Translations under genes and position numbers: made by a program
Part shown: in pieces, positions 9,660 through 20,479 of the stretch
Numbering within the stretch: position 1 is the first letter of the stretch
Layout of the letters: every line of letters starts with the position of its first letter
Notes under the pieces: generated by a model
What the model was told of the DNA's origin: nothing
Databases searched by the model: none
Seen by the model: only the letters and a program-made list of their open reading frames with translations
Source of the DNA: Diphasiastrum complanatum
Lineage: Eukaryota > Streptophyta > Lycopodiopsida > Lycopodiales > Lycopodiaceae
NCBI GenBank assembly: GCA_029204225.1
Contig: CM055097.1
Span: forward strand, 7,025,676-7,089,675
Length of the DNA: 64,000 bases
Direction of reading: 5' to 3'

Positions 9660-11230
9660 ACTTTTCAGTTTGATAGAACCTTCGTCAAATTGGTAAGCTC
9701 GATGTGTATGTCTAAAATAGAAGTCGGAAAATCCCTCTCAAGCATATACACAGCCTCCACCATGTCTTCATGTTTTTTTGCCACATCCGCCTCGTGAATC
9801 TCCTTGTTGCATATCCATCTACATCATGTATATAATATATGTTTCATTTTGTCATTTGTTGTTATTGCAAATGAATCCATCTAAAAACAAACAAATAACA
9901 TAAAGATGTATAAGTACCTCACAACAGTTGCTAGTTTGTAAATGGTCTCACGAAGATGCTCTGTTACACAACCACGAATGCACATTGAAAATATATATTC
10001 AAGCATTTTCAACCAGTCATGAGATTAGACCATGAAGCTTTCCATTTGCTGTGAATGATGTTCGCAATGAATGAGCAAAATTTGTTGGTGTTCTCATCTC
10101 AGAAATAACTGATCGCACATACTTGTACTCTTCTTTGTTAAGAATCCAACTTGCTCTTGGAATACTACGGGTATTATTTCCATCTGCACCCAACTTTGGC
10201 CAATATTCTTTTTTTGTTTTTTAAAGTTGTAAGTCCTCTTGAGCATGCATACTATCTTTATCAACCGCCATGTGTTTCCATATTGATTCGGCCACATTTT
10301 TAAATATGTGCATAGGATCAAACAAATGATTGATCAACAAATTATTCCAATATGGTAAACAATGAAAAATAGATAGTCTTTTCATACCATTTATTGGCTT
10401 AGTCTTGAATTCAATCCAAAGTTTGTGCCAATCTGCCACTGACATTTTTGTTGGAGGATTTCTTGTCTCTTGTCTTCCCCCAAATCCTCTTTTTTGTGTA
10501 TTCCTGAATGGATGATCTTCAGGCAAATTATTTCGATGATTTTCATATACAACATTTTTCAAATGGCATGAGTGTCGACTATCAAGATTTGGTCCACAAA
10601 TGAGACACGCATGATGTCCAGAAGTTGTAAAGCCTAATAAATTCAAACAAATAAACATAAGCATGTTCCACAATACAATAACATGAAATTATTAACAAAT
10701 AGGCATGTTCCACAATATAATAACATGAAATGATTACCACCCAATCCTAGATAGTCATGCATTGTCTACATTAAAATGACACGCATCATAAAATTTCTTT
10801 CTGGGGGCTGACGTGAGATGTCATAGCATTGGACCCCTTTCCAAAGTAGTTTTAATTCCTCAATCAAGGGTGCAAGGTAAACATCCATATTTTTCACTTT
10901 ATGTTTTCCAGTAATAAGAAGTGCTAACATTAGATGACCCTTTTTTATGCTCAACCAAAGTGGTATGTTATAATTCACCAAAACCACGGGCCAAGTAGAC
11001 CATGTGCTGCTTTTACGGAAAAGGGATTCACCCCATCTGTTGCAAGTCCAAAGCTCACATTTCTAGAATCACTCGCAAAACTTGGATATTGTTTGTCAAT
11101 GTGTTTCCATGCAGGTGAATATGAGGGAACTCTCATTATCTCAATACAAGATGCAATCCTTTGGACATGCATGATGCAATTTGTAGTCCATTCCCAATGA
11201 CTTTAACATTTTACGTGCCTCGGATCTTGT
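9660..11230 (-). pseudogene. CACTA TNP2-family transposase core
   Basis: Read from high to low coordinates on the minus strand, conserved blocks come in the family order: RKMLKSLGMDY (about 11215), FGLATDGVNPF (about 11030), VLVNYNIPLWLSIKKGHLML (10985), KVKNMDVYLAPLIEELKLLW, GHHACLICGPNLDSRHS (10610), VYENHRNNLPEDHPFRN, RQETRNPPTKMS, GMKRLSIFHCLPYW, LLINHLFDPMHIFKNVAESI (10330), and the DUF4218 start FAHSLRTSFTANGKLHGL. The acidic residue of DPMH, one of the family's conserved positions, is present. Several frameshifts and a likely intron near 9900 interrupt it. The trail ends at LERDFPTSILDIHIEL near 9690, inside DUF4218; the rest is on the other strand. Confidence 0.8.
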
Positions 11231-11653
11231 CTCTAGCATAGCATTTCCTTCTGGGGGTATCTTAAACAATAATTTGTACAAAACCAAATGAATTTACTTA
11301 GTACATGTACAGTCAAAACTTGCTTGCAAGACAAAATACATTACAAGATAGAAAATATTTTAATTATCTTTACCCAAATAAAGATGTAACACTTGTGTTA
11401 CTCCATTTGTATTTTGCTTGGCTAGAGCTAGATGATAATTGAAAATCCTTCAATAAAAAAATGCTTAATTATATGACAACATCTAGTGAAATCATTCATG
11501 AAATTTGAAATTTTTATACAAACTAGCAATATCTAACAATGGACTCAACACATATCATAATAGAATACATTAACATAATCAATGTCATCATATGTAAGCA
11601 GATGAAAAATATCCATAGAAAACATCCATTCAAGAATTTATATGTTTGATTCA

Positions 11654-13066
11654 TCAAGTACATGGATTTGTTTGGCTCAAAGCCTTTTGTACACATCTTG
11701 GCAAAGGACGATTGTAACTATATTTTATGAATAACTCCTCTCCAGATTTGATTGTTCTAATCGCACATACCATCACATAAGTACCCTCCTTTACAATTTT
11801 AGAAACAAACCCTTCCATTTGTGCGTTCCTCAAAATCACAATTGGTTAAAGAAGGGTGGCCTATAGAACTATTGATGTACGTTGCAATGTTGCCATGTAC
11901 GTCTGGGCGTCCATCAATGTACATACGATTTGCCTTTGTAACTATCTTTCCTTTCATGCACCTTTCCTCCAATGAACATGCATTGGCATTCAAACCATAT
12001 ATTTGCATCTTCCATTGGTGACGACACAAAGCGTGGCAATTACCCCAATTGTATTGGGGTCCTGCGTACGACATCAATGTGATGGCACTATTCAAGGGAA
12101 CTTCAATGCTCATCAATGAAAATATGCCCAATCCGACATTTGGAAAGTGCTCACTAGGTCTAATTATGTACATATGACGCCAATATGAAAATGGTGTCCC
12201 ATATAACGGTAATGGAACTATAGTGGGCCAACAAGAATATCTATTTCTATCAAAAGGTTTCACTAATGATTTTAATTTAGTTGGAAGTTCAGGCTCAGAC
12301 AAAGATTCAAAGAGATTTTTGGACATATCTATAGTACGCAACATTTTTTTTTTCATTTTCAAATTGTGTCAAAATGCATCCAAGTCTTGTTCATTTTTTC
12401 AAAGGAGTAGAGGACGTGGAAGGACCAATGGAAGGAGTAGAGGATGTGGAAGGAGTGTGGTGGAGTGAATAGAATCAACGTGAGGTGTATAGTGACTAGT
12501 GACATCATGGATATCCTCGTCATCAACTAGGGCATCATCTAATGCCAAAGAAAATCCAAAATCAATGTCCCTGATTTTGTTTGTAAGATCATCAATTGTG
12601 CAGTGTGACACCAAAGAACATTTCTGCAAAAGGGAAAAACTACACAAATGTTAGATGTCTTTTCATCAAAAATACAATTTGTCTAATAATTATCAATACT
12701 AAACCATTAAATTGCTACAAGAAAGAAAACTTTATGTATCTCTGCAACTGCAAACTCTTCCTCCACATATTCTCCATACTCCCAAACATGTTTTGTTACT
12801 ATTCGTCTCGTTTGAATTTTTAATCTTTTACATTGTTTGCATTTACAATATATCTTCTCGTCGTACTCTCTTTGATACTATTGCAATGACACAATGATTA
12901 CAAATGATTAAATTTATGTTACAATTTCATGTACATGAAAATCAATGAATTTACATTTCAATATGCGCAAACTACAAATACATCGTACCTTCACTGGATC
13001 CCATGTAACTTGAGTGCTTGAATTTGACGATGAAGATTTTCTGAAGAATTTATCAAATTGTGCCAT
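11654..13066 (-). pseudogene. SET-domain protein pseudogene beside the CACTA core
   Basis: A first exon of about 26 codons (13066-12989, starting MAQFDKFFRKSSSSN and ending WDPVK at donor GTACGA) and an exon from an acceptor TTTTGCAG near 12625 precede the main frame at 12362-11654. The main part has SET-like blocks: VGLGIFS, MSYAGPQYNWGN, MYIDGRPDVHGNIATYINSS, a PSLTNCDF stretch matching the NHS-PN substrate pocket region, and IKSGEELFIKYSY matching the C-terminal GEEL-DY box. SET proteins transfer methyl groups to lysines, often on histones. The usual NHS triplet reads NSS, a frameshift occurs near 11830, and further stops lie upstream, so activity is unlikely. Confidence 0.55.
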
Positions 13067-13199
13067 TTTTCGTCGGTTTGTGCTTTTGTGATAACTTATG
13101 ATCCTCTGTTCCTTTTTCCTATCTCGTGGAGGTGTATCAATTCTTCGACTAAAAATTAGAAATAAAGAGAATAAGAATGTACTCAATATTTCTCAACTT

Positions 13200-13364
13200 A
13201 AAGATATTGCAAAAGAAAAAAATCATATATAAATGAAGAACTAAAGTAGCAAACTTTGATTAACTTATGAAACTATAATTGAGAGTCCCAACTGTGAAGA
13301 ATAGAATACTTCTAAAATATGAGCATTAGGGGCCCAAAAAGACAAAAGCCCCATGTCTTGGAAT
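13200..13364. other. Intergenic spacer
   Basis: Short AT-rich spacer between the SET pseudogene and the copia remnant; nothing recognisable in it. Confidence 0.4.
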
Positions 13365-13660
13365 TCAAAAGAATGGCATGCAGATGCTATGATCCTAGAA
13401 TACAATGCATTGATTGAAAATCATACATGGATCTTGGTAAATCTTCCATCTAACAAGAAGGCAAGCATAAGGCATCACATGTATGATAAAAGCATGATAT
13501 TTAGGTTCATAAAGAGTCACTTATGTCAATGATACTAGTTGGAAAAAGTCATTGGGAGAGAGATCACATTGGAGCATATTGGAACATATTCATGTATTGC
13601 CAATCTTCTCACCAAACCATTGATTGAGAATGCTTTCTTTGAATCCCATTAAGAGGTATC
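13365..13660 (+). pseudogene. Copia fragment: RT start fused to RNase H end
   Basis: The frame reads WHADAMILEYNALIENHTW and ILVNLPSNKK, the first residues of a copia reverse transcriptase domain. After about 60 bp it resumes with LEKVIGREITLEHIGTY and CIANLLTKPLIENAFFES, the last residues of the copia RNase H region. The roughly 1.2 kb in between (catalytic YVDD and RNase H core) is missing. It is an internally deleted remnant; the related intact order can be seen on the minus strand at 22.6-21.2 kb. Confidence 0.75.
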
Positions 13661-13929
13661 ATTGTAATCCATTGATTTCTCTTGGAACTCGACCTATTGT
13701 ATTATCAAGCCATTGACCTCAATGTGAATCTAAGTCTTTTGATAAAATTTTGTGTATTTTTAGTTTTGAGTTCATTTGGTGAATGTATTGTGTGATTTTG
13801 CCTTGAGATTTGCAATCTAGCATTCTTGATCTAGTCAAGCAGTTTTTTGGTGCAATCACACATCCTTTAGAGAGATTAATCACATGCTTTGTGGGTCCTC
13901 CGCACGTGTAAAATTGGCACTTAGCTACA

Positions 13930-14470
13930 CTCACAATAGCTCAAATTTTATTTCTATCAATCAAAATAACTTGAATTTGATACCTACATGCGAGAAGGCT
14001 CAATTTTGGTCCTCATCACTCGAAATGGCTCATTGAATGATCAAATCAACAAGCATTGAGTTTAGTGCACTCAAATTGCTGATTTTAATCTCTTATTGAT
14101 GGAATTGATCCATGTCACACAAGATAGCTTCAATTTGATGTTTGTCAATTGAGATAGGCTACAACCCTTGAGATTGCTCTTTGCATTATCAAATTAGAAG
14201 AATTTTGAGTTTAGGATAGTTAGATAGCTCACATTTCATGCCTATGACTAAAGCTAGTTCAAATTTAATGCCTAACATGCAATTTTGGTCATTATTGTTC
14301 GACAAGGCTAATTGATTGCTAAAATTAAATCAATTTTAAGTATAGTACATTCCAATTTTTTTGAATTCAACATCTTATTGATGGGACTGACTTTTATCAC
14401 ATGAGATAAATGTATCACTCGAGGTAGCTCAATTTTGGACCTTATCACTCAAAATTGAAGTTCAAGAACA
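13930..14470. repeat. Duplicated block of about 290 bp, degenerate
   Basis: The string pattern CACTCGAAATGGCTCA, ATTGAATGATCAAATCAA, AAGCATTGAGTTTAGT, CTCTTATTGATGG, CACACAAGATAGCTTCAATT at about 14015-14140 recurs in degenerate form at about 14295-14440. Shorter echoes of AGCTCAATTTTGG occur at 14000 and 14430. No coding potential is seen. Confidence 0.5.
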
Positions 14471-14599
14471 TCTTGTATGAAAATTACACAAGGCTCTATA
14501 TAGACTAAATCAGCCCCCTAAAACAGTCTCGTGAATGGAAGATAAAATGAGAGGGGTCTAAACCATTTTTATTCATTCATCCATTCATGTTCCTTAACT

Positions 14600-15090
14600 C
14601 TAAACTTTAAACACTTAACCTTAAATCCTGCATTCTACATTTTAAACCCTAAACCCTGCATCGTATACCCTATATCTGAAACTCTATACCCCAAATTCCA
14701 AATCGTATACTTTCAATCTTAAAATCCATAGTCTAAATATTAATCTTACATCCTAAACCCTACATCCTATACCCTAAAAGCCAAATCATGTAACTTGAAT
14801 CCTAAAACACGTATCCCAAACCCTACATCCCAAACGCACAATCTTGAATCCATTCTACATTTCTCATTCTATTCAATTCTATGCATCTTATTCCTATTCT
14901 TATTCATCATTCATTTTTGTATTCCTTCAACATTAAATCATTCATTCTTATTTTATCTATATTCATATGCCTATCTCATTCATATTTTCAAAACAATTCA
15001 TCTCTATCCTATTATTGTTCCTATTCCTATTCCTACTCATTCATCCATTCATGTCCTTGTCCTAATCCATTCATATCACTGAATCTGTGA
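14600..15090. repeat. CCCTAAA-like and pyrimidine-rich low-complexity tract
   Basis: 14600-14800 is made of degenerate heptamers around ACCCTAAACCCT and its variants (ACCCTATA, ATCCTAAA), resembling a worn interstitial telomere-like array. 14840-15070 continues as CCTATT, TTCAT and CTTATT runs. Two overlapping ORFs here are only a product of this composition. Confidence 0.6.
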
Positions 15091-15109
15091 ACATGTTCTT
15101 CTCTTTTTG

Positions 15110-16154
15110 TTGCTTATCTCTCTTGGATTACCTCTGTCGTTATGGTTCTTTGTGATTATTCTTCTTATTAGAACGTCTACAGAGCATAAGCATTATTCAA
15201 GGATGCATTACGTATTTCCCAGTCTGTCAGTGGGTAACTCAAATCCAATACTCAGCTACATGCATACACTAGCCATGCAACCATCTACAGCTCAAACAGA
15301 TCAGGATTCAGCACAGAGAGCAATCCTACTACTAACTACTGAATCAAAGAACAATCAAGAACTAGAATAGCTACTGAAACCAAAACTTGATTCAAGAAAC
15401 AAGAAACAAGATTCCTAACAACATTTAACAATCTAGGAATCAAGAAACATACATTACTTGATGCCTAAGTTATCCAAGAACATCAAGAACTAGAATGTCA
15501 AGACTATGCAAGATTTACACCACATTTCTAGCCTCTATAATTTACTTGAATGCTGATTTCTACAAGATTCCACAAGCAAGAATGGAAGCTAATCCACAAC
15601 TAAGCAAGAACAAGAAACAAGAATCTAGTTAATTCACAAGCAAGGAATCAAGCATGCTCATAGAAATATCACTCAAGATCATTGCCATGAATAAGGAGCT
15701 TAGTGATCTTCAAGAACTCATGGAGGATCCTCTTTATTAGCTCAAGAGAACTTGAAAATACAATAAAAAAGCTCCCTCACAAGAGAGGGGGGGCCTTAAA
15801 TAAGCAAGAAGGCTGCCCATGTGGCAATTCCACTAAATTAGAAATTACATGTGGAATTTGCCCTTCCACTAGAGGTCACCATCAAAAGGTGGCTCACTCT
15901 TACTATTTTAAGGGGGGTCTACATTTATTACAGCTATTCAAGGAAATGTTACTAGCTCCTACATGGTCATTCCTTCTTTGGGAAACACCACGTAGGCTCA
16001 CATAGTTAATCACTATCTTCCTAGCTAGTATTTCCTCGGCTCTCATGCTCGGCTCTCAGCTTCTTCTGCTCTCTTCCTTCTGAGACCTCCTCGGTCATGG
16101 GTGAGAGATAACTTATGTCTTCAGCTTGGCTTGGTACTAGAGAATCGGCTAACA
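15110..16154 (-). mobile_element. Candidate 3' LTR downstream of the coiled-coil ORF
   Basis: Reading the minus strand after the stop of the long ORF, a purine-rich ATTAGGGGTGGATAA is followed by TGTTAGCCGATTCTC, as at a polypurine tract to LTR junction (16154). About 360 bp further lies a TATA-like TTATTTAAGGC (near 15795) and then an AATAAA signal (near 15737), the order expected for U3 and R. The far end is not defined; no second LTR copy is recognisable in the window. LTR status is inferred from these signals only. Confidence 0.4.
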
Positions 16155-16309
16155 TTATCCACCCCTAATCTGTTGCCGGACCCACTGCAACACCGGTGGT
16201 CTTCCGCTTGGCACTTGGAAAAGCGTGGATTTTCGTTCGCTTCCGTAAAACTAGGTGCTTATTATCCGCAAAATTTATTTGCCAAAATTGGAAGTCCCTC
16301 AACTGGCCG

Positions 16310-19300
16310 CTACATACCAACCCTCTTGAGCACTTCTTGTGAATCATGTTTGCCTCGTCGTCGCGCCATCTGCTTTCGCTCGCTCATCTTCCGGCCCAGG
16401 GCTTCAAAAACTTGAAAGTAAAGCTTACTTCCGAAATTAAAGGGCCCTAGATATTCTCTTATTTTTTCTACGAAGCCCATTTCCTGCCAGTCTTCCACCA
16501 TGGTCACATAGCGTGACGACATGAAGGCCGCTCTGTAGTATAGTCTGGCCATCATCTCATGGTCTTCTTCTAACTGGAGGGCTGTGTTTGGGTTGATTCT
16601 AATGGGATCCAAACTTTGATCCCAGAAACATTCTTGCTGCATCAGAAAGGCCATGGATCTGCAATACTCAGCACTTTCCTACACACATAGATCGGCACTC
16701 GACTTGTATTTGTGTCCGAAGTCTAGTAACTGTAGCCTCAGATCATCTGGGGAGGTTCTCTCTATAATTCCCGGAATGACTGGCCAGTTTACTAACTCCA
16801 CTTGAGGCTTTTCCACCGGCCATGGGTTTCTGCGTTTGAGCGGCATGTAAAAAGGATCCACTCGCTTCCATGTTGGTGCCCTCAAATATTCCTGGAGTCG
16901 CCTGCTATCCTTCAGGACTTTGCTCTGCCATTCTGGCTGAGGTTGTAGTGCGGCAATGATCTCGGCATTGGTGGAGTATTGGGTTTGATCGATGTCTTCC
17001 TTGTCGCCCCTCATATTGGGAGGGTATTTTCTTTCAAATCGCTCTGATTCCCTTGTATCAGCCAGTTTACTTCTAGGTCGGGTAGGGGAAGTTGTCCTAC
17101 GCGGCTGGGGAGGCCTTGCCAAATAATCATCAAGGGCCTTGGTGCCCGTGTCTTTCTCTTTTGCTCGCTCGCTTGTCGACGGCTCACTTGCACCCGTGTC
17201 TCGCCTGGGTAAGAATCTTCTTGTCTCCGGCTGGTCAACCAGGAAGTCATCATCGGCTCCAATGTCTGTGTTAGTTTCCAGAAGGTCAGGGATGGAGTGA
17301 TGTGGGGAGAGAGGTGCGGGGGTGAACGGTTTAGGAGGAGGCAAAAATAATAAGTTATACGCAGCACCGGAGGAGTGGAGTTGTTGGAGGAACTCGTCCC
17401 GTTGGGCTTTGTGGGTGTCAACTAGACCTTTTGATGGGCCCATTATTTGACTAGGAGGTGATGAAGAAAGAGGAGATGGAAGAATTGGGCAAGTTGGAAT
17501 GAATGTTTCAGAGAAATTAAATGCGGAGTAGGAGGAAGGGTTAAAGGTGGGATGGGGTCGGGGAAAGCTCATGGAAGTAGCACCAGCTCTCTGGCCACCC
17601 GATCCTGAGCTACCGTCTGATTGGTGGGTTTGCCCGTCCTGATTTCCTGCTCCATCATTCCCATCATCGTCCCGTGGCTTCGTTACGTGAGCACCTGCTT
17701 GGGTCTTGCACGCCGTGTCCCATAATTGGTTCACCTTGTCCAAGACTTGTTGTAGGGCCTTCGTTGTTTCTTCAAGCTGCTTCTGGGACTCCAGGATGAT
17801 CTTTTCTTGTTTCGCCACAATGTTTTCAAAATTCTTTTTATCGGCCTCTTGCTCTTGGATCAGCCTTATGTATTTCTCCATCCGGATGGCTGAGGCCTAT
17901 GGGGCCTGGATTTGAATGTCCTCGGGCTTGACTGGAGGAGCATTGACTGTCATTGCACCCGATGATCCGTCTCGTACTTGGTCGATTTGGACCATCTGGT
18001 GCTTCAGTTGCTGCTGGACCTCTTCTAAGGTGGTTTTATGCTCGGCCATCACGGATCGGCTTTCTACTGTCTCTTTTTCTTTTTCTTTGGCCATCCTTTG
18101 ATATCGTGCAATCTCTTGGCCTTGAAGTTGGACCTTGATTTCTAGAACTTGATGTTGGCTCACCAACCAATGCATGTGGTAGCTCGTTTAGGATAGGCCA
18201 ATCATTGAGCGTTTGGCTGCTTCAATGAGCTTTTCATGGTTAGAGAGAGTTGGGTACTTATCTGGGGTGTGGGATGGTGAGGCTAAACCAAAAAATAGAC
18301 ATGGTGTTAGAACTGAAGATGGATGTGGAGGTGGAGGTGGAGGTGTCTGACTTCTTTCTGGCTGCTTTCTCTTTTCTGGTTCGTCTTCGCTTATCTCCAT
18401 CAGGTCCGCAACATCAAAATATTGAGATGTGTCCAATATGTGGACTTTTTGGGCCTGCGCTGCTCCCGTGTCTTGGGGACTGGATATTCCCACTCCTCCT
18501 CCCCCCCCCCCCCCCCCAAAAACTTGTGCCAGTGGTGATGTTGGTGTTGTTGGCATTGTAATCAGTGTGGGTGGGGTGGTGGCCTCATCTGGCTGACTTG
18601 GGACTTGAGGTACTGTCGTGTCATGTGCCAATGTGGATGTAGTTGGTCCATCACCCTCGTCGATGACATGTGAGGGTGACGAGTGTTGTTCGGATGCTGT
18701 GGACGAGCTGCCACCATCTGATGTGAAACCATGTGAAACTGATCCCACCGGTGATGTGCTCCCAGCTTGAAGCTTCCCTTGTCTTCGTTGTTGCCGTGTA
18801 CTTGGCAACTGAGCCCTTGAGATATCTGCATGTGGAGCTCCAGAGGTTGCAGCTGCTTGTGGATTCTGGGGTGGGCTTCTTGGCTTGTGTACCAGAGGGA
18901 GGATACTGGTATTGACTCGTTTGGCCTGGGACCCTGATGGTGAAGTTGTCCTTGCACGCTTGGGCTTCTTGTGTTCAATGGGAATATCCCATGCCTTGTC
19001 CGCAAGCTGCAGTTGTTGTTGGAGCTTTGGCCCATTTTGTACTTGGTGCAGAGTGATATCTGTCATCAAATATCCTAATATCGTGATAGGATGCCTGTGC
19101 TTAATGCACTCATGAAGACAATTCGAAGCAAACTGTGCCCAATCATAGAGGTTCTGGGCATGCAGTCATGAATCTGCCAACATGTGAAACAGGGACATGG
19201 GTACCCGCAGCACTTTCATTCGAGGCTTCTGTGTGCATTTGGTGAGATATGCACATGCTGCTGGAAGTTGTTTGTCGTTGATTGCTTCCAACTGGTACCC

Positions 19301-19699
19301 ATCCTTGTTCTTCCACTTGGTCACAGAGGGATCAATATATTTGAAATATGTCGTTTGCTCTATCTTCTGGAGTGTCCTTGTGACAGTGTTTGGCCCTCGT
19401 GGGAAATCATAAGGTTGCAAGTCAGCTGCCGCAAAGGATACATTATGGACATAATTCCTAATAGGGGGAACTATGATCTGACATGATCTTGTCGTGGTAT
19501 GATAATTTGCATATGCCATGTATACCAGATAGGGGCTTTGATAACCTATCAAGACAGGGATCTGAAATTCGATTTCCTTGAAGAAGGACTCCACCTGCTG
19601 GTACCAGGTCTGCATCTCTGTAAGGTCAAGCTTGCACAGCTGGATGTCGAGCTTGCTTGCTTCGGGATCATCTGAACTGGAACTGGGATTGGATGGCAT
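16310..19699 (-). pseudogene. Unknown long coiled-coil ORF, copy A
   Basis: One reading frame runs about 1130 codons with only four stops (TGA at 19168-19166, TAA at 18190-18188, TAG at 17899-17897, TAG at 16681-16679). No frameshift is needed. Order: Met start MPSNPSSSSDDPEAS; a globular N-terminal domain of about 210 residues (LTEMQTWYQQVESFF, YPDF-type patches, LYDWAQFASNCLHE); a long Ser/Thr/Pro-rich linker with a Gly run coded by C17; a Lys/Glu/Gln coiled coil around 18170-17700; a second Pro-rich linker; and a C-terminal domain with ALQPQPEWQ, VNWPVI and LYYRAAFMSSRY. It lies between a repeat-bearing leader (19735-20145) and a candidate LTR, so it looks like the sole ORF of a non-autonomous LTR element. 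I do not recognise the family; Athila-like ORF or a gag-like protein are possible. Confidence 0.65.
18501..18517. repeat. C17 homopolymer inside the coiled-coil ORF
   Basis: A run of 17 C on the plus strand, read as consecutive Gly codons on the minus strand (a run of about eight Gly after QVF). The frame is kept on both sides, so its present length is compatible with the reading frame. Confidence 0.85.
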
Positions 19700-19734
19700 G
19701 GTTGGAAAATGGAAGAAGGAGGAATCTAGAAAAA

Positions 19735-20145
19735 CTACTTCGGTTGAGATGGGAAAGGTTGGGCTCCGGTTGAGATCTGATGGAGTGGCTTCGGCTGAGA
19801 TCTGCTGGGTTGGGCTTCAGTTGAGATCTGATGGAGTGGCTTCGGTTGAGATGGGAAAGGTTGGGCTCCGGTTGAGATCTGATGGAGTGGCTTCGGCTGA
19901 GATCTGCTGGGTTGGGCTTCGGTTGAAATCTGATGGAGTGGCTTCGGTTGAGATGGAAAAGGTTGGGTCCCGGTTGAGATCTGATGGAGTGGCTTCGGTT
20001 GAGATGGGAAAGGTTGGGCTCCGGTTGAGATCTGATGGAGTGGCTTCGGCTGAGATCTGCTAGGTTGGGCTTCGGTTGAGATCTGATGGAATGGCTTCGG
20101 TTGAGATCTAATGCAGTGGCTTCGGTTGAGATGGGAAGTGGCGGT
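19735..20145. repeat. Minisatellite in the leader of the coiled-coil element
   Basis: About seven half-units of 53-58 bp, each with TCGGTTGAGAT or TCGGCTGAGAT, alternate as GGGAAAGGTTGGGCTCCGG and CTGCTGGGTTGGGCTTC types joined by TGATGGAGTGGCTTCGG. The higher-order period is about 112 bp. It ends about 35 bp before the minus-strand start codon of the coiled-coil ORF, where a retroelement leader would be. A plus-strand ORF across it is an artefact of the repeat. Confidence 0.85.
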
Positions 20146-20234
20146 GCAAAATGGTTCGGAAAGTGTGTGAGATTTTAATACTTACAAGAACTTGTAAAAT
20201 ATTCCAGCTAAATTTTGCCAATTTTTCATTCACC

Positions 20235-20470
20235 GTCAATAGGAATGAAAATAAACTTTCTAGAACCATCGTAAGGTGCAAGATGAGTGAAATCTTTTCT
20301 TGAACTAGTCATGTGAGAACTAGATCCACTATCTATCCACCATGTGAGAACTAGTCATGTGAGAACTAGATCCACTATCTATCCACCATGCATTTTCAAC
20401 ATCAAAACTAGAAGAAGAGTACATAGACATCATGAGAGATCCTTTTTGTGAAGTTTTTAGCATGTGTGAA
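20235..20470 (-). pseudogene. Copia gag-protease remnant with 46-bp duplication
   Basis: The minus strand gives NAWWIDSGSSSHMTSSHM, the copia protease active-site box with its Asp intact. A segment CATGTGAGAACTAGTCATG plus GATCCACTATCTATCCAC is partly duplicated in tandem at about 20307-20390, breaking the frame. It is closely related to the corresponding part of the neighbouring copia (24.05 kb) but is a separate piece. Confidence 0.65.
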
Positions 20471-20479
20471 CTTCACCGC

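Larger units (their letters stand above)
8427..13066. mobile_element. CACTA-like DNA transposon remnant, rearranged
   Basis: The segment contains a TNP2-type transposase core on the minus strand (about 11230-9660), its DUF4218-tail and DUF4216 C-terminus on the plus strand (8427-9640), and a SET-domain pseudogene upstream on the minus strand (13066-11654). I did not find convincing CACTA terminal inverted repeats, so the outer limits are only those of recognisable coding sequence. Whether the SET gene belongs to the element or is an older neighbour is inference. Confidence 0.6.

Noticed and set aside
14600-14830. True telomere or chromosome end from CCCTAAA-like repeats
   Set aside because: The repeats are degenerate, short and flanked by ordinary sequence.
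14795-15090. Two ORFs with hydrophobic and Phe/Ile/Leu-rich translation as membrane proteins
   Set aside because: They arise from a pyrimidine-rich low-complexity tract and overlap each other in different frames.
19578-20063. Plus-strand 161-codon ORF with repeated VEMGKVGLRLRSDGVASAE
   Set aside because: It is the translation of the minisatellite and lies antisense to the long ORF start.
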